Source: Bacteroidota bacterium (GTDB taxonomy: Bacteria > Bacteroidota > Bacteroidia > Chitinophagales > Chitinophagaceae). Taken from it: a stretch of 64,000 nt of DNA. The notes under the pieces are model-generated. The model saw nothing but the letters and a program-made list of their open reading frames with translations. It did no database searches and had not been told where the DNA came from. Shown one piece after another: positions 29,515-39,985 of the stretch. Position 1 is the first letter of the stretch. Every line of letters starts with the position of its first letter. A program made the translations under genes and the position numbers. The stretch lies in contig JAPLEO010000060.1 of the NCBI GenBank assembly GCA_026391125.1, positions 1-64,000 on the forward strand. Reading direction: 5' to 3'.

Positions 29515-32319
29515 CTAAAAAAGGTTCACCGGCATGATAAATTCCCAAACATTGGGTTGGGTAACTCCCCTGAATTCATTATTGAGTAAATGACTATATC
29601 GGATGCCAAAACTGACCGCTTGTTGGTTCCACCATCGGGTATCAAAATAGATTTCTGCCCCTGTTGAGGCAAAAGCATATTTCGTTCCAGTTCTCAAGCT
29701 TTTCCCCTCCGTATAATCATAAAAAGCATTGATTCTAACCCTTGAGATGTAAACTATATTACCAAATCCCCATTCGGGATAAGCAATTGGCATATGATAA
29801 TTAGCCCCAACCTTCCACATTCTTGGAAAATCAACTGCCGTATAGCCCCTCGAAAAAGGAAAACTATTGGAAAATAAGTACTGCTGAAGGGTATCGCGCT
29901 GCTGATAGGCCCCTGATACAACCAAACTATGGTTATTACTCAACCCTGGAAGGTAAAAACTACCCGAAAAAAGTAACTGGTTAGCAGAATAATTGCCCAC
30001 TGTTGTTTTGTACTGGGCAGTTAGCCTTTGCCCCCAATGTGGGAAGATCTGTTGTTTTGATTGCTGGATCTGACTTAAATAATCAATCCTACTTTGAATA
30101 GCATTGAACTGTTGGTCTTTGAATAACGACTTACCTAAACCTGTCCAATTGATTTGATCAAAATGATAGGTAGAAGAGAGAGTCAAAAAGCGATACGACT
30201 TACCATCAGTTAAATTCAGGGGCAACTGTAAACCCACATAAGCATTTGATTCGTTCCAATGCAATAATGTATCCGCACGATAATAACCAGATCTTGACCA
30301 GAATTGCTCCCACCCAAAGACTGGTTGAAGAAAGGTTCCTCCATATGCCCCTAACACCCCCAATTTATGACTGCCTTCATTTTGATTATAGGTATAAGCC
30401 AATTCTGAATGAAATGTGTTGAGCACATTATCACTATATAATGTGAAGGAATAATCTGGATCACTATACATAGGCCGCCAACTATGAATCTTAATCAAAC
30501 CTTTCAATGGTCCATATTTTTGAACCGAAAAATTTCTATCTGAGTTGGTTTGTAATAGCCCTTGTTCTTTTTGATGATATAAATCTCTCACCCCTAAATT
30601 GGTTAGGCTCGCAACTACAGCATCTTTTTCCCAAAGAGGATTCAATGAAGCCAACCGATATCCCTCCGCACTAAACGCAGAACTGATCAACTTACCATTG
30701 TCACTTATCAATCCTTGGTATAAGCCTGTAGCATAATTTGCTAGCCGATAAGATTGTAATTGTTCATTCTGAATAACAGTAGCCCAAATCTCATCAAATC
30801 CTTGATTACTGATGGTATAGATCAAAGTATCTCCTTGCACATTTAAATAGCCAATCAGTCTGTTTGAAAATGGCAAGATGGTTTGTAAACTATCTCCCTC
30901 CATGTTTTTCTTCAACAAACTCATTTCTCCTAAATCATTTCTGGCTGTTACAAAAACACTTTGATCATTGGTAGAGAACTTTGGACTTGCAAAAACCAAT
31001 CCATCTTGATGATAATTTTTAATAGCAGAACCTTCCTGATTCAAAACCACTATTGATGAACCTTTAATGGGATCTAATTCTATGGCCACTATTCTTGTGC
31101 CATCGGTTGATATATCTGGGGAATAAAATTTAGAATGTGACACAATTGTTTGTTCAGTCCCATCTGTCACATCCAGCATTTTAATGGCATTGAATTCGCG
31201 GTTACTCCAACGAATATCGGGCTGGTATGACGCATAGACAATCTTTCCATTTTTATAAGAATAATAGTCATCAAAAGCAATGGAGCGATTCGCGATTTTT
31301 TGCTCTTTCCCAGCCTTGTCTATTTGAATGAAAGATGGAATATTTTTGAGTGATTTTTTTAATACCACAATCGATCCTGCATTTGTAGTATAAGGATATT
31401 TATAATCCACAACATCATTTTTAACAGATGCTGTAAGCCACTCAATCTTTGATATTTTCTCTTTGTTCCACAGATTTTGAAAGTAGTTCATGGCATCTGC
31501 TACAAACTTTGTATAACTAACCCCAGTATATCTTTGGAGCGCATTTTGAAATGGATAAAACAAGGGTTTAAATCCCGATGCATCTGCTGTGATCTTTTGC
31601 CAAATACTGTCACCATATTGTTTGCGACCATAGGTCACCAATAAATAACCTAAGTTGTAATGATTGGGAATATATTTTCGAAATGAGCCATTTCGAAGTT
31701 GCATATAATTGTAATGCTTATTGGCTAAGTATAAACTTTTATAGCTACTCATAAACAATGCCAATTTGCCCCTACCCTGCGGCGAAAATTTTGTTTCGTT
31801 ATAAACGGCATCGCCTTCAAAAAACCAATCAGGAACAGCTGCTGCATTTGCAAGTGCCTGTCCTTGTTCTCCTAAGATGAATGATGCAAATTTTGAAAAG
31901 CCATGATTGAAATTACTGTACTGCTGAAAGTGCCTGAACTCATGAATGGTTAAATTATCTACCCAGTTAATGGCGCCCAATTGAAAAGGGTCTTGTGGAG
32001 CAATCGTATAAAACTCAGATCGCCAAGGTGCAAGTGTTACATATGCATTGGATTCGGTTCTGCCATTTTGCAAAACCACATTTATTTTTCTTTGATGATT
32101 TCCTAAACTACTGGGATCGTTTTGTTGAATTCTCGAAGAAAAATTAATGATCCTTTTTGCTACATACTCCATCCCTTTGGGAAATATCACGCTTACAGAA
32201 TCTGTTTGAATTTGCAGCCATTTCTGACCAGCAGGATTACCGCCAAAATATTGCGCATCCAAATGGCTATAGAAAAGGATCCCAAAAAGTATCAACCAAA
32301 CTTTCATTGCTACACTCAT
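29515..32319 (-). CDS. Putative HExxH metallopeptidase / beta-propeller / outer-membrane barrel protein
   Basis: IHEFRHFQQYSNF (HExxH) with downstream WFFEGDAVYNE; WD40/TolB-like middle; barrel-like C-terminus. Start trimmed to MSVAMK. Confidence 0.65.
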   Translation of the reverse strand: MSVAMKVWLILFGILFYSHLDAQYFGGNPAGQKWLQIQTDSVSVIFPKGMEYVAKRIINFSSRIQQNDPSSLGNHQRKINVVLQNGRTESNAYVTLAPWRSEFYTIAPQDPFQLGAINWVDNLTIHEFRHFQQYSNFNHGFSKFASFILGEQGQALANAAAVPDWFFEGDAVYNETKFSPQGRGKLALFMSSYKSLYLANKHYNYMQLRNGSFRKYIPNHYNLGYLLVTYGRKQYGDSIWQKITADASGFKPLFYPFQNALQRYTGVSYTKFVADAMNYFQNLWNKEKISKIEWLTASVKNDVVDYKYPYTTNAGSIVVLKKSLKNIPSFIQIDKAGKEQKIANRSIAFDDYYSYKNGKIVYASYQPDIRWSNREFNAIKMLDVTDGTEQTIVSHSKFYSPDISTDGTRIVAIELDPIKGSSIVVLNQEGSAIKNYHQDGLVFASPKFSTNDQSVFVTARNDLGEMSLLKKNMEGDSLQTILPFSNRLIGYLNVQGDTLIYTISNQGFDEIWATVIQNEQLQSYRLANYATGLYQGLISDNGKLISSAFSAEGYRLASLNPLWEKDAVVASLTNLGVRDLYHQKEQGLLQTNSDRNFSVQKYGPLKGLIKIHSWRPMYSDPDYSFTLYSDNVLNTFHSELAYTYNQNEGSHKLGVLGAYGGTFLQPVFGWEQFWSRSGYYRADTLLHWNESNAYVGLQLPLNLTDGKSYRFLTLSSTYHFDQINWTGLGKSLFKDQQFNAIQSRIDYLSQIQQSKQQIFPHWGQRLTAQYKTTVGNYSANQLLFSGSFYLPGLSNNHSLVVSGAYQQRDTLQQYLFSNSFPFSRGYTAVDFPRMWKVGANYHMPIAYPEWGFGNIVYISRVRINAFYDYTEGKSLRTGTKYAFASTGAEIYFDTRWWNQQAVSFGIRYSHLLNNEFRGVTQPNVWEFIMPVNLF

Positions 32320-32419
32320 TAGTTTTCTTTTATAAAAATTGCGTAACACAGTAATTTATTCTAAGTTGCAAGCGATCATTAAAACTACTGTTTCTTTTGG
32401 TTGCTTATGATGTTTTAAT

Positions 32420-32914
32420 ATGAAAAAAATCGGATTAATCTCAGATACACACGGATGGATTGATCCAGCATGTATCAAACATTTTGAAAACTGCGATGAG
32501 ATCTGGCACGCTGGTGATATTGGTCCTGCATCTATACTCGAAGACTTCACAAAACTTAAGCCGTTTAAGGCAGTATATGGTAATATCGATGGCTATGACA
32601 TTCGAAGTGAATACCCTGAAATATTAGAATGGCATTGTGAAGATGTAAAGGTCTTGATGATCCATATTGGAGGATATCCACCAAAGTATAACCCCTCTAC
32701 CAAGAAGCAGCTCATTGCAAGTAAACCACAACTATTTATTAGCGGGCATTCGCATATCTTAAAAGTCATGTACGATGCAGAACTTGCATGCTTACACATG
32801 AACCCTGGTGCTGCGGGGAAACATGGATGGCATCATATGCGCACAATCATTCGATTCACCATTGATGGCAAAGAGATCAAAGATTGTGACGTAATTGAAT
32901 TGGGAAAAAGATAA
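32420..32914 (+). CDS. Metallophosphoesterase, YfcE/MJ0936-like
   Basis: MKKIGLISDTHGWID...IWHAGDIG...VYGNIDG...FISGHSHI...NPGAAG. Confidence 0.93.
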   Translation: MKKIGLISDTHGWIDPACIKHFENCDEIWHAGDIGPASILEDFTKLKPFKAVYGNIDGYDIRSEYPEILEWHCEDVKVLMIHIGGYPPKYNPSTKKQLIASKPQLFISGHSHILKVMYDAELACLHMNPGAAGKHGWHHMRTIIRFTIDGKEIKDCDVIELGKR

Positions 32915-33379
32915 TTACATTCCAGGGAACCAAGGTCTACCAATTCCTTCTCTGAATGGCCAAGGAATGGTTAATACAATAATCACCAATGCTAATAAAA
33001 ACAAAATGGCAGTTCTCTTATGTTTCACTGCGTCTGCATAAGGTTTCTTAGCAACTGTTATACCGAGCGTGATCAAGATGATACCAATGATCATCCCTGT
33101 GGCATGCTCTACTGCCCAGAAACGAGATACACTATCTTTCATAGCAGCACCCATACCAATATTTTGAATATTAGTTAATCCTGTTGCACCAGTAAACCAT
33201 TGAAACAATCCCAATAGTAAAGTGGTATGTGCAGCGATCATCAGGAACAAACCTAATTTTTTATCAGTTGCAGTAAAAGGCTGATTGGAAGCTGTAAAAT
33301 GCCTTACAATATTTACTACCAAAAGAATTAAAATGATCCAGCGCAATAAATTATGTAAATGAAGTAGTCCTTGATACAT
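32915..33379 (-). CDS. Hypothetical four-TM protein
   Basis: 154 aa; MYQGLLHLHNLLRWIILILLVVNIVRHF and further hydrophobic segments. Confidence 0.7.
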   Translation of the reverse strand: MYQGLLHLHNLLRWIILILLVVNIVRHFTASNQPFTATDKKLGLFLMIAAHTTLLLGLFQWFTGATGLTNIQNIGMGAAMKDSVSRFWAVEHATGMIIGIILITLGITVAKKPYADAVKHKRTAILFLLALVIIVLTIPWPFREGIGRPWFPGM

Positions 33380-33439
33380 TGTTGTGATTTATTTTTTTGA
33401 AAATACCTAATTTAATCATAGCACCCGATTATAATATTA

Positions 33440-34525
33440 TTAATCAACCCAATCTGCAACAAAAAGATTGGTGTCGTGTGTACCACCATTATTTCTGTTA
33501 CTCGCGAAAATGATTTTTTTGCCATCCGGACTAAACATTGGAAATGCGTCGAATCCTCTATCGCGGCTAATTTTTTCTAACCCCTTTCCATTGATATCAG
33601 TCAAATACATATTGAAAGGAAAGCCCCTCTTGTATTCGTGGTTGCTGCAAAAAATGATATGCTTACCATCGGGCGTAAAATTAGGCGCCCAGTTGGCTTG
33701 CTCTAAAAAGGTAATTTGCTTGGCATCTGAACCATCTGCATTTGCTACATAAACTTCCATATGCGTAGGTGCCACCATTCCTTCTTTCAATAAATCTTTG
33801 TATTCTTTTATTTCAGCATCTGTTGTAGGGCGACTAGCTCTCCATACAATTTTCTTTCCATCCGGACTAAACCAAGCCCCACCATCATATCCTAGAGTAT
33901 TAGTTACTCTTTTTTCTTTTCCAGTTTTAAGGTCCATCACATATAAATCAAGATCTCCATCTTTATCGCTACAATAAATCATTTTTTTACCATCTGGAGA
34001 AAGTGTGCCTTCTGCATCATAACCTTTTGCGGTTGTTAATTGCTTCACGATTTTTCCATCAATGGTAGCCATGAAAATATCGTAACTGTCATATAGAGGC
34101 CAGATATATTTATTGCCATATTTTGCTCTATCAGGTACGGGTGGACAAGAATCAGCACCTTTAAATGTAGACGCATATATAATATGTTTGCCATCAGGTA
34201 AGAAGTAAGAGCAGGTTGTTCTTCCTTTACCAGAACTCACCATTTTATAAACGAATGGTTCATCCTTACTGGTAGGTATTTTTCCAATAAAAATCTGATC
34301 GCAGTTAAGTCCCTCTTTAGGATTGGTTCTTTGAAAAATGATTGACTTGCCATCATAGCTCCAATAGGCTTCCGCATTATCTCCGCCAAAAGTGAGTTGT
34401 CGTATGTTTTTAAAATGCTTTTCACCTGAAAAATGGACAGAATCAAGTAATGCAGTTTTTTCCTGTGCATTCAATACAAAGGAGCCAGCAAAAAAGAAAG
34501 TAACTAATACAAGCAGCTGTTTCAT
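33440..34525 (-). CDS. TolB-like / PD40 beta-propeller secreted protein
   Basis: Repeated SPDGKK(M/I)x(Y/W/F) motifs; start at MKQLLVLVTFFFAGSFVLNAQ. Confidence 0.85.
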   Translation of the reverse strand: MKQLLVLVTFFFAGSFVLNAQEKTALLDSVHFSGEKHFKNIRQLTFGGDNAEAYWSYDGKSIIFQRTNPKEGLNCDQIFIGKIPTSKDEPFVYKMVSSGKGRTTCSYFLPDGKHIIYASTFKGADSCPPVPDRAKYGNKYIWPLYDSYDIFMATIDGKIVKQLTTAKGYDAEGTLSPDGKKMIYCSDKDGDLDLYVMDLKTGKEKRVTNTLGYDGGAWFSPDGKKIVWRASRPTTDAEIKEYKDLLKEGMVAPTHMEVYVANADGSDAKQITFLEQANWAPNFTPDGKHIIFCSNHEYKRGFPFNMYLTDINGKGLEKISRDRGFDAFPMFSPDGKKIIFASNRNNGGTHDTNLFVADWVD

Positions 34526-34661
34526 GTGTCTATTATTGATTTTGGTTACATGTAATTCTTCTAAAGCCATTTCAGTTGGAACCAACATTGTAATGGCTCA
34601 TTTCATAAAATGTTAATATCAAACAAAAATACGGCCTTGCCGCTTGAGTTTTGTCAAAAAA

Positions 34662-34693
34662 TTGACATAAGCTGAAATGCCTTTGTATTTTTG
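34662..34693 (+). promoter_or_regulatory. Candidate promoter TTG-N21-TATTTTTG
   Basis: TTG at 34662-34664, TATTTTTG at 34686-34693; ATG at 34697. Confidence 0.5.
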
Positions 34694-34696
34694 GAG

Positions 34697-35509
34697 ATGA
34701 ATAAGCCTATTATTTGCCTATCTCTTCTCTTTTTAATGGCCTGCAATAGCCAACCAAAGGATAAAAAAAGTAGCCCAACAGTAAAATCGTACCCACAAGA
34801 AATTGAAAAACTTGAAAAATTAACCAAACAATTCCCTGATAGTGTTGGGTTGCGATTAAGATTAGTGGATGCATTAGATAGTTTGGGCAATTATGCCCCG
34901 GCACTGGTTGAAGTGGATGCGTTGATCAAGAAAGACAGCAACAATTTTGGATTGTGGTTTAAGAAAGCACAGCTTTCAGAACAAACAAAGGATACTACGA
35001 ATGCAATCCTGTCCTTTAATAAGGCCATCAAAATTTATGCGTCTCCAGATGCTATGCTTTCTCTGGCAAATATTTATGCGGAAACAAAAAATAGCAAGGC
35101 ATTGGAACTATGTCAGAAAGTTGCTGAATTAAGAATGGGAAGAGCTTACCAAGCTCATTGCGACTTTATAGCAGGCGTTTATTTTGCAAGAACAGGAGAC
35201 TCAAAAAAAGCAATCCGTTTATTTACAAACTGCATTAGTAATAATTACACTTATATGGAAGCATATATGGAAACTGGGTTTATTTACTACGATAGTAAAC
35301 AATTCAGTGAAGCATTGAAGATATTTCAAACTGCCATTACTGTTAAGAACAATTATCCAGATGCTTATTATTGGTTAGGAAAAACGCAGGAGTCTAGCAA
35401 AGATTTAAATGCAGCCATAATAAATTATGAAAAGGCATTATCACTTGATCCATTATTGGTTGAAGCGGAAGCTGCACTAAATAGAATCAAAACCGCTACT
35501 GCCCACTAG
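34697..35509 (+). CDS. TPR-repeat lipoprotein
   Basis: MNKPIICLSLLFLMACNSQ lipobox followed by TPR-like repeats. Confidence 0.85.
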   Translation: MNKPIICLSLLFLMACNSQPKDKKSSPTVKSYPQEIEKLEKLTKQFPDSVGLRLRLVDALDSLGNYAPALVEVDALIKKDSNNFGLWFKKAQLSEQTKDTTNAILSFNKAIKIYASPDAMLSLANIYAETKNSKALELCQKVAELRMGRAYQAHCDFIAGVYFARTGDSKKAIRLFTNCISNNYTYMEAYMETGFIYYDSKQFSEALKIFQTAITVKNNYPDAYYWLGKTQESSKDLNAAIINYEKALSLDPLLVEAEAALNRIKTATAH

Positions 35510-35520
35510 CAACAATATTG

Positions 35521-35528
35521 TAACTTTG
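35521..35528 (+). promoter_or_regulatory. Candidate -7 element TAACTTTG upstream of rpe
   Basis: Matches TAnnTTTG; 15 nt before the ATG at 35544. Confidence 0.5.
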
Positions 35529-35543
35529 CAAAAAATAATACAC

Positions 35544-36191
35544 ATGCCCATTATCGCTCCATCCCTATTAGCAAGTAACTTTTTAGCGTTGGGATCAGAA
35601 TGTAAGATGTTGAACGAAAGTGAAGCAGACTGGTTTCATTTGGATGTGATGGATGGAATTTTTGTGCCGAATATTAGTTTTGGATTACCTGTGATTGAAC
35701 AAATTAGAACCGCAACCAGCAAAATTTGTGACGTGCATTTGATGATCGAAAGACCGGGTGAATATGCAGAAGCTTTCAAAAAAGCAGGAGCAGACATTCT
35801 AACCGTACACTATGAAGCTTGTCCGCATTTACATAGAAATTTACAACAGATCAAATCGCTAGAAATGAAAGCTGGTGTGGCATTGAATCCACATACGCCC
35901 GTGCAATTTTTAGAAGATGTCTTAGACGATATTGATCTAGTATGTATTATGAGCGTAAACCCTGGTTTTGGTGGTCAATCTTTTATACCTCACACAATTG
36001 ATAAGATCAGGCAATTGAAAAAAATGATCAAAGACAGAGGCCTACATACTTTGATTGAAATTGACGGTGGTGTAACACTTACAAATGCAAAAGCAATTTT
36101 AAATGCAGGCGCTGATGTTTTGGTTGCAGGTAATACCGTTTTCAAATCTGAAAATCCAACTGCTACGATTGCTGCTTTAAAAGCTCTATAA
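35544..36191 (+). CDS. rpe: Ribulose-phosphate 3-epimerase
   Basis: MPIIAPSLLASNFLALG...WFHLDVMDGIFVPNISFG...MSVNPGFGGQSF...EIDGGV. Confidence 0.96.
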   Translation: MPIIAPSLLASNFLALGSECKMLNESEADWFHLDVMDGIFVPNISFGLPVIEQIRTATSKICDVHLMIERPGEYAEAFKKAGADILTVHYEACPHLHRNLQQIKSLEMKAGVALNPHTPVQFLEDVLDDIDLVCIMSVNPGFGGQSFIPHTIDKIRQLKKMIKDRGLHTLIEIDGGVTLTNAKAILNAGADVLVAGNTVFKSENPTATIAALKAL

Positions 36192-36409
36192 GAAAAAAGT
36201 TTGAATGTTTTTGTTTATTTAAAAACTTCATAGAAGATTAATCTGTCTTTTATTAAAATATTTCAATGCAACATTGAATGTTAGTTGTAGGTTTTTATAT
36301 CCACATCTGTTGATAAGAATTACTAGGTTTTAATAGTGTTATCCAATTAAATTTGAGAAAGACATTACCAATCGATTCAAGATCCTGTAATCTTTAAAAC
36401 CGAAGTATA

Positions 36410-37399
36410 TTGACTGACACAATCATTAACCTCGAAACCGTTAACCCCATTGAATTTTTTGGCGTCAATAACGGGAAGTTAGACCTCTTGAAAAAAAAAT
36501 TCCCTTTACTTAAAATCCTATCAAGAGGAACTCAATTAAAGTTAAGCGGAGCTCCAGAGCAAATCGATACCGCAAAAGAAAAGATCGATCTCATTATTCA
36601 ATACCTCGAAAGAAACGGACATCTGAGTGAGATTTATTTTCAACAGATCCTTGGAGGAGATGATGTAGAAACAGTTGACAATTTTGTCGACAAAAACCCG
36701 AACGACATTTTAGTTTTTGGTCCGAATGGAAAAACTGTTCGTGCAAGAACACAGAACCAGAAAAAGATGGTGCTGGCTGCAGACAAAAACGATATCGTTT
36801 TTGCAATCGGACCTGCGGGTACTGGTAAAACATATACAGCTGTTGCACTAGCTGTTCGTGCTTTAAAAAACAAATTGGTCAAGAAAATCATTCTGACCCG
36901 TCCGGCAGTAGAAGCAGGCGAAAGCTTGGGTTTCTTACCTGGTGATCTGAAAGAAAAAATTGATCCTTATTTACGTCCGTTATATGATGCCTTGGATGAT
37001 ATGATTCCAGCTGACAAGCTGGGTTATTATATGAGTACCCGCACCATTGAGATAGCCCCTTTGGCTTATATGCGTGGACGTACACTTGATAACGCATTTA
37101 TTATTTTGGATGAAGCGCAAAATACGAACGACCTACAGCTAAAGATGTTCTTAACTCGTATTGGTGCCAATGCTAAAGCCATCATCACAGGTGATCCTAC
37201 CCAGGTAGATTTACCAAGAAACATGCGTAGCGGATTGGAAAAGTCAACTCGGATCCTTAAAAACGTAGATGGAATCGCCCATATTGAGCTCAATGAGGAA
37301 GATGTAGTAAGGCACCGTTTGGTGAAGTCTATCATCCGGGCCTATGAGAAAGAAAAAGAGCGTGAAGATGAGGAATACGGCCATAGTCCGCACAGATAA
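36410..37399 (+). CDS. PhoH family ATPase, TTG start
   Basis: [45 protein letters not shown]; no nearby upstream ATG. Confidence 0.93.
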   Translation: MTDTIINLETVNPIEFFGVNNGKLDLLKKKFPLLKILSRGTQLKLSGAPEQIDTAKEKIDLIIQYLERNGHLSEIYFQQILGGDDVETVDNFVDKNPNDILVFGPNGKTVRARTQNQKKMVLAADKNDIVFAIGPAGTGKTYTAVALAVRALKNKLVKKIILTRPAVEAGESLGFLPGDLKEKIDPYLRPLYDALDDMIPADKLGYYMSTRTIEIAPLAYMRGRTLDNAFIILDEAQNTNDLQLKMFLTRIGANAKAIITGDPTQVDLPRNMRSGLEKSTRILKNVDGIAHIELNEEDVVRHRLVKSIIRAYEKEKEREDEEYGHSPHR

Positions 37400-37406
37400 A
37401 AGATAT

Positions 37407-37451
37407 CCTTGAAATAAAAAAAGTGGCAATGCCACTTTTTTTATTTCAAGG
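37407..37451 (+). terminator. Terminator after phoH, 22-bp perfect arms
   Basis: CCTTGAAATAAAAAAAGTGGCAATGCCACTTTTTTTATTTCAAGG. Confidence 0.9.
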
Positions 37452-37573
37452 GCAGTTAGGCCTTGCACAATTTGAAAGGGTTTATAACGTTTAGTTTTGA
37501 AGGCTGAATTGTATTATTTTTGCTATTTGGTTCATGGTTTCATCAATCCACAGCCTTTGAAAATTGTAGCACA

Positions 37574-38389
37574 ATGAAAAAAAATCTATTTTCCTTTGTT
37601 TTCTGTAGCTGTCTAGCAATTTATAGCTTCGGACAAGTGGCCCCTTCCACACGCACAAAAACTGCTCCACCAACAACCAATGTTAGTGATGGAAGTAAGG
37701 AGAATGTGTTCCCATCATCAGGTTTTATAGGCATAGGTACACTTACACCAAGTGCCCCTATGGAAATCAAAAGAGGTGCTGGTAATACTACTAAAAAGAA
37801 TGTGTTAATAAAGCTTAGCAATGAGTGGGCTTCAGCCGGACAGAACGAGCCAAGCATTATGTTTTCCAATGGAAACGTAACTGATCCAAAAAACATCAGT
37901 TACTGGATGATCGGCGCAAGGGTGTCTGGAGATAATACATTAAAGACGCCTCAAACTTTTAAAATAAGTTACAAATCGCCTACAGATGCTACTGAAAAAG
38001 ATTTCTTTTCAGTGGATTCATATGAAGGAAGGGTACGAATTGGGGATGTACAAACACAATTTGATGGCTATAAATTGTATGTAGAACAAGGGATCCTTAC
38101 CGAAAAAGTGAAAGTTGCAGTGAAGGATTCAAAAGATTGGTATGACAACGTTTTCGCCCCAGATTATCAATTGCTCTCGATTCAAAAATTGGAGAAATTT
38201 ATTCAGGAAAACAAACATTTACCAGATGTCCCAACTACTGAAGAAGTAATGACTAATGGATTAGATCTTGGTAAAATGAATGCGACACTTTTGAAAAAAG
38301 TGGAAGAACTAACTTTGTATATCATTGAAATGAAGAAAGAGTCTGATGAAATGAAAGCAAGGATAAAGGCACTAGAAACAAAGCAATAA
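37574..38389 (+). CDS. Secreted protein with tail-fiber/S74-like C-terminal segment
   Basis: Signal peptide MKKNLFSFVFCSCLAIYSFGQ; C-terminal LEKFIQENKHLPDVPTTEEV...LLKKVEELTLYIIEMKKE. Confidence 0.7.
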   Translation: MKKNLFSFVFCSCLAIYSFGQVAPSTRTKTAPPTTNVSDGSKENVFPSSGFIGIGTLTPSAPMEIKRGAGNTTKKNVLIKLSNEWASAGQNEPSIMFSNGNVTDPKNISYWMIGARVSGDNTLKTPQTFKISYKSPTDATEKDFFSVDSYEGRVRIGDVQTQFDGYKLYVEQGILTEKVKVAVKDSKDWYDNVFAPDYQLLSIQKLEKFIQENKHLPDVPTTEEVMTNGLDLGKMNATLLKKVEELTLYIIEMKKESDEMKARIKALETKQ

Positions 38390-38406
38390 ACATTGAAATA
38401 AGTTAT

Positions 38407-38438
38407 AAAAAAATGCCTCCAATTGGAGGCATTTTTTA
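38407..38438. terminator. Bidirectional terminator between convergent genes
   Basis: AAATGCCTCCAATTGGAGGCATTT with A- and T-tracts. Confidence 0.9.
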
Positions 38439-39638
38439 TTTTTTTAAGATATCATGTCCCAGCTTATCACGCTTAGTGGTTAGGTACTTTTGATTGTATT
38501 CATTTGGAACTGTTTCGATAGGAACAGTTTCTACTATTTCAATTCCATAACCTTTTAAACCTGCACGTTTTCTAGGGTTGTTACTCATTAACTTTAAACG
38601 TGTAGCATGCAAGCTTCGAAGAATCTGAGCTCCTACTCCATAATCCCTTTCATCCATGCCGAAACCCAAGTGCAGATTGGCTTCTACGGTATCCATCCCT
38701 TCTTCTTGTAGTTTATACGCTTTTAATTTATTGACTAAGCCAATGCCTCTTCCCTCTTGATTCATATATAGTATGATACCCTTTCCTTCTCTTTCAACCA
38801 TTTTCATAGCATGGTGTAATTGGTCGCCACAATCGCAACGAAGGCTTCCTAAAATATCCCCTGTAAAGCAACTACTATGAACCCTTGTTAAAACAGGTTC
38901 ATCTGCATTCCATGATCCTTTTGTTAGAGCAAGGTGTTCTGCACCTGTTGTCTTTTCTTTAAAAGCTACAAGTGTAAAATGTCCATACTTGGTAGGCATA
39001 TCAACTCTTACCAATTCTTCGATCAGTGAATCAGATTTTAATCGATAATCGATCAAATCTTTTATTGAAATAATTTTAAGTTGAAACTTTTTTGCAATTT
39101 CCAATAACTGAGGCAAACGTGCCATGGTACCATCTTCATTCATTACTTCCACTAACACACCGGCGTGTTCTAAACCAGCTAATCTAGCCAGATCTACGGT
39201 TGCTTCTGTATGACCAGCTCTTCTTAAAACGCCTCCGTTTTTTGCAATTAATGGAAAAATATGACCAGGCCTTCCGAGGTCGGAGGCATTGGTTTTGGGA
39301 TTGATTAAGGCTAAAACTGTTTTTGAGCGGTCTTGGGCAGAGATTCCAGTGGTGGTTCCGTGTCCGTTCAAATCAACTGAAACAGTAAATGCAGTTTCAT
39401 GCAAAGAGGTATTTGATCTAACCATTGGCTCCAACTCCAATTCCTTGCACCTTTGTTCACTAAGAGCAGCACAGATCAAACCGCGTCCTTCTTTGCTCAT
39501 AAAATTGATCACTTCCGGACTTGCGTGTCTTGCCGCTACAATAAAATCGCCTTCATTCTCACGATCTTCATCATCCACCACAATAACGAGCTTCCCCATC
39601 CTTATCGCCTCAATTGCATCTTCAATCTTATCTAGCAT
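38436..39638 (-). CDS. ribBA: Bifunctional DHBP synthase / GTP cyclohydrolase II
   Basis: [61 protein letters not shown]. Confidence 0.96.
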   Translation of the reverse strand: MLDKIEDAIEAIRMGKLVIVVDDEDRENEGDFIVAARHASPEVINFMSKEGRGLICAALSEQRCKELELEPMVRSNTSLHETAFTVSVDLNGHGTTTGISAQDRSKTVLALINPKTNASDLGRPGHIFPLIAKNGGVLRRAGHTEATVDLARLAGLEHAGVLVEVMNEDGTMARLPQLLEIAKKFQLKIISIKDLIDYRLKSDSLIEELVRVDMPTKYGHFTLVAFKEKTTGAEHLALTKGSWNADEPVLTRVHSSCFTGDILGSLRCDCGDQLHHAMKMVEREGKGIILYMNQEGRGIGLVNKLKAYKLQEEGMDTVEANLHLGFGMDERDYGVGAQILRSLHATRLKLMSNNPRKRAGLKGYGIEIVETVPIETVPNEYNQKYLTTKRDKLGHDILKK

Positions 39639-39655
39639 AATCCAAAATTAGGGGG

Positions 39656-39663
39656 CAAAAGTA
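39656..39663 (-). promoter_or_regulatory. Candidate -7 element TACTTTTG upstream of ribBA
   Basis: Matches TAnnTTTG; 17 nt before the ATG at 39638. Confidence 0.5.
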
Positions 39664-39985
39664 CAATCGATAATCTTAAATGCATAGAATTGCTGCAATT
39701 GGTCAATAAAAATTAGCTTATCAACTACAAATGAATATTTTACATATTAATATAATATAAAATGCTCAAATATCTTAAAACAAAGGGCTTTTTTTTTACA
39801 AAAAACAACAAAAAGTATCGCTAAGCATAATCACAAAACACCTATTCGCTGCATAGAACTGAAAAAATTATAAACAAAAAAAGAACATTTGTTAATATTT
39901 GTTAAGGGGTAACATAAAATTTATGTTTAAATCCATGTTAATTACCTTTTTTAACGCCATATTTGCAGCTTTAAATCTGCAATTT

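Noticed and set aside
36192-36409. 220-bp gap before phoH considered for a tRNA or structured RNA
   Set aside because: No T-loop consensus, strong hairpin or conserved motif recognised by eye; needs a covariance-model scan.
39289-39651. 120-aa plus-strand ORF opposite ribBA
   Set aside because: Antisense shadow of a strongly conserved gene.
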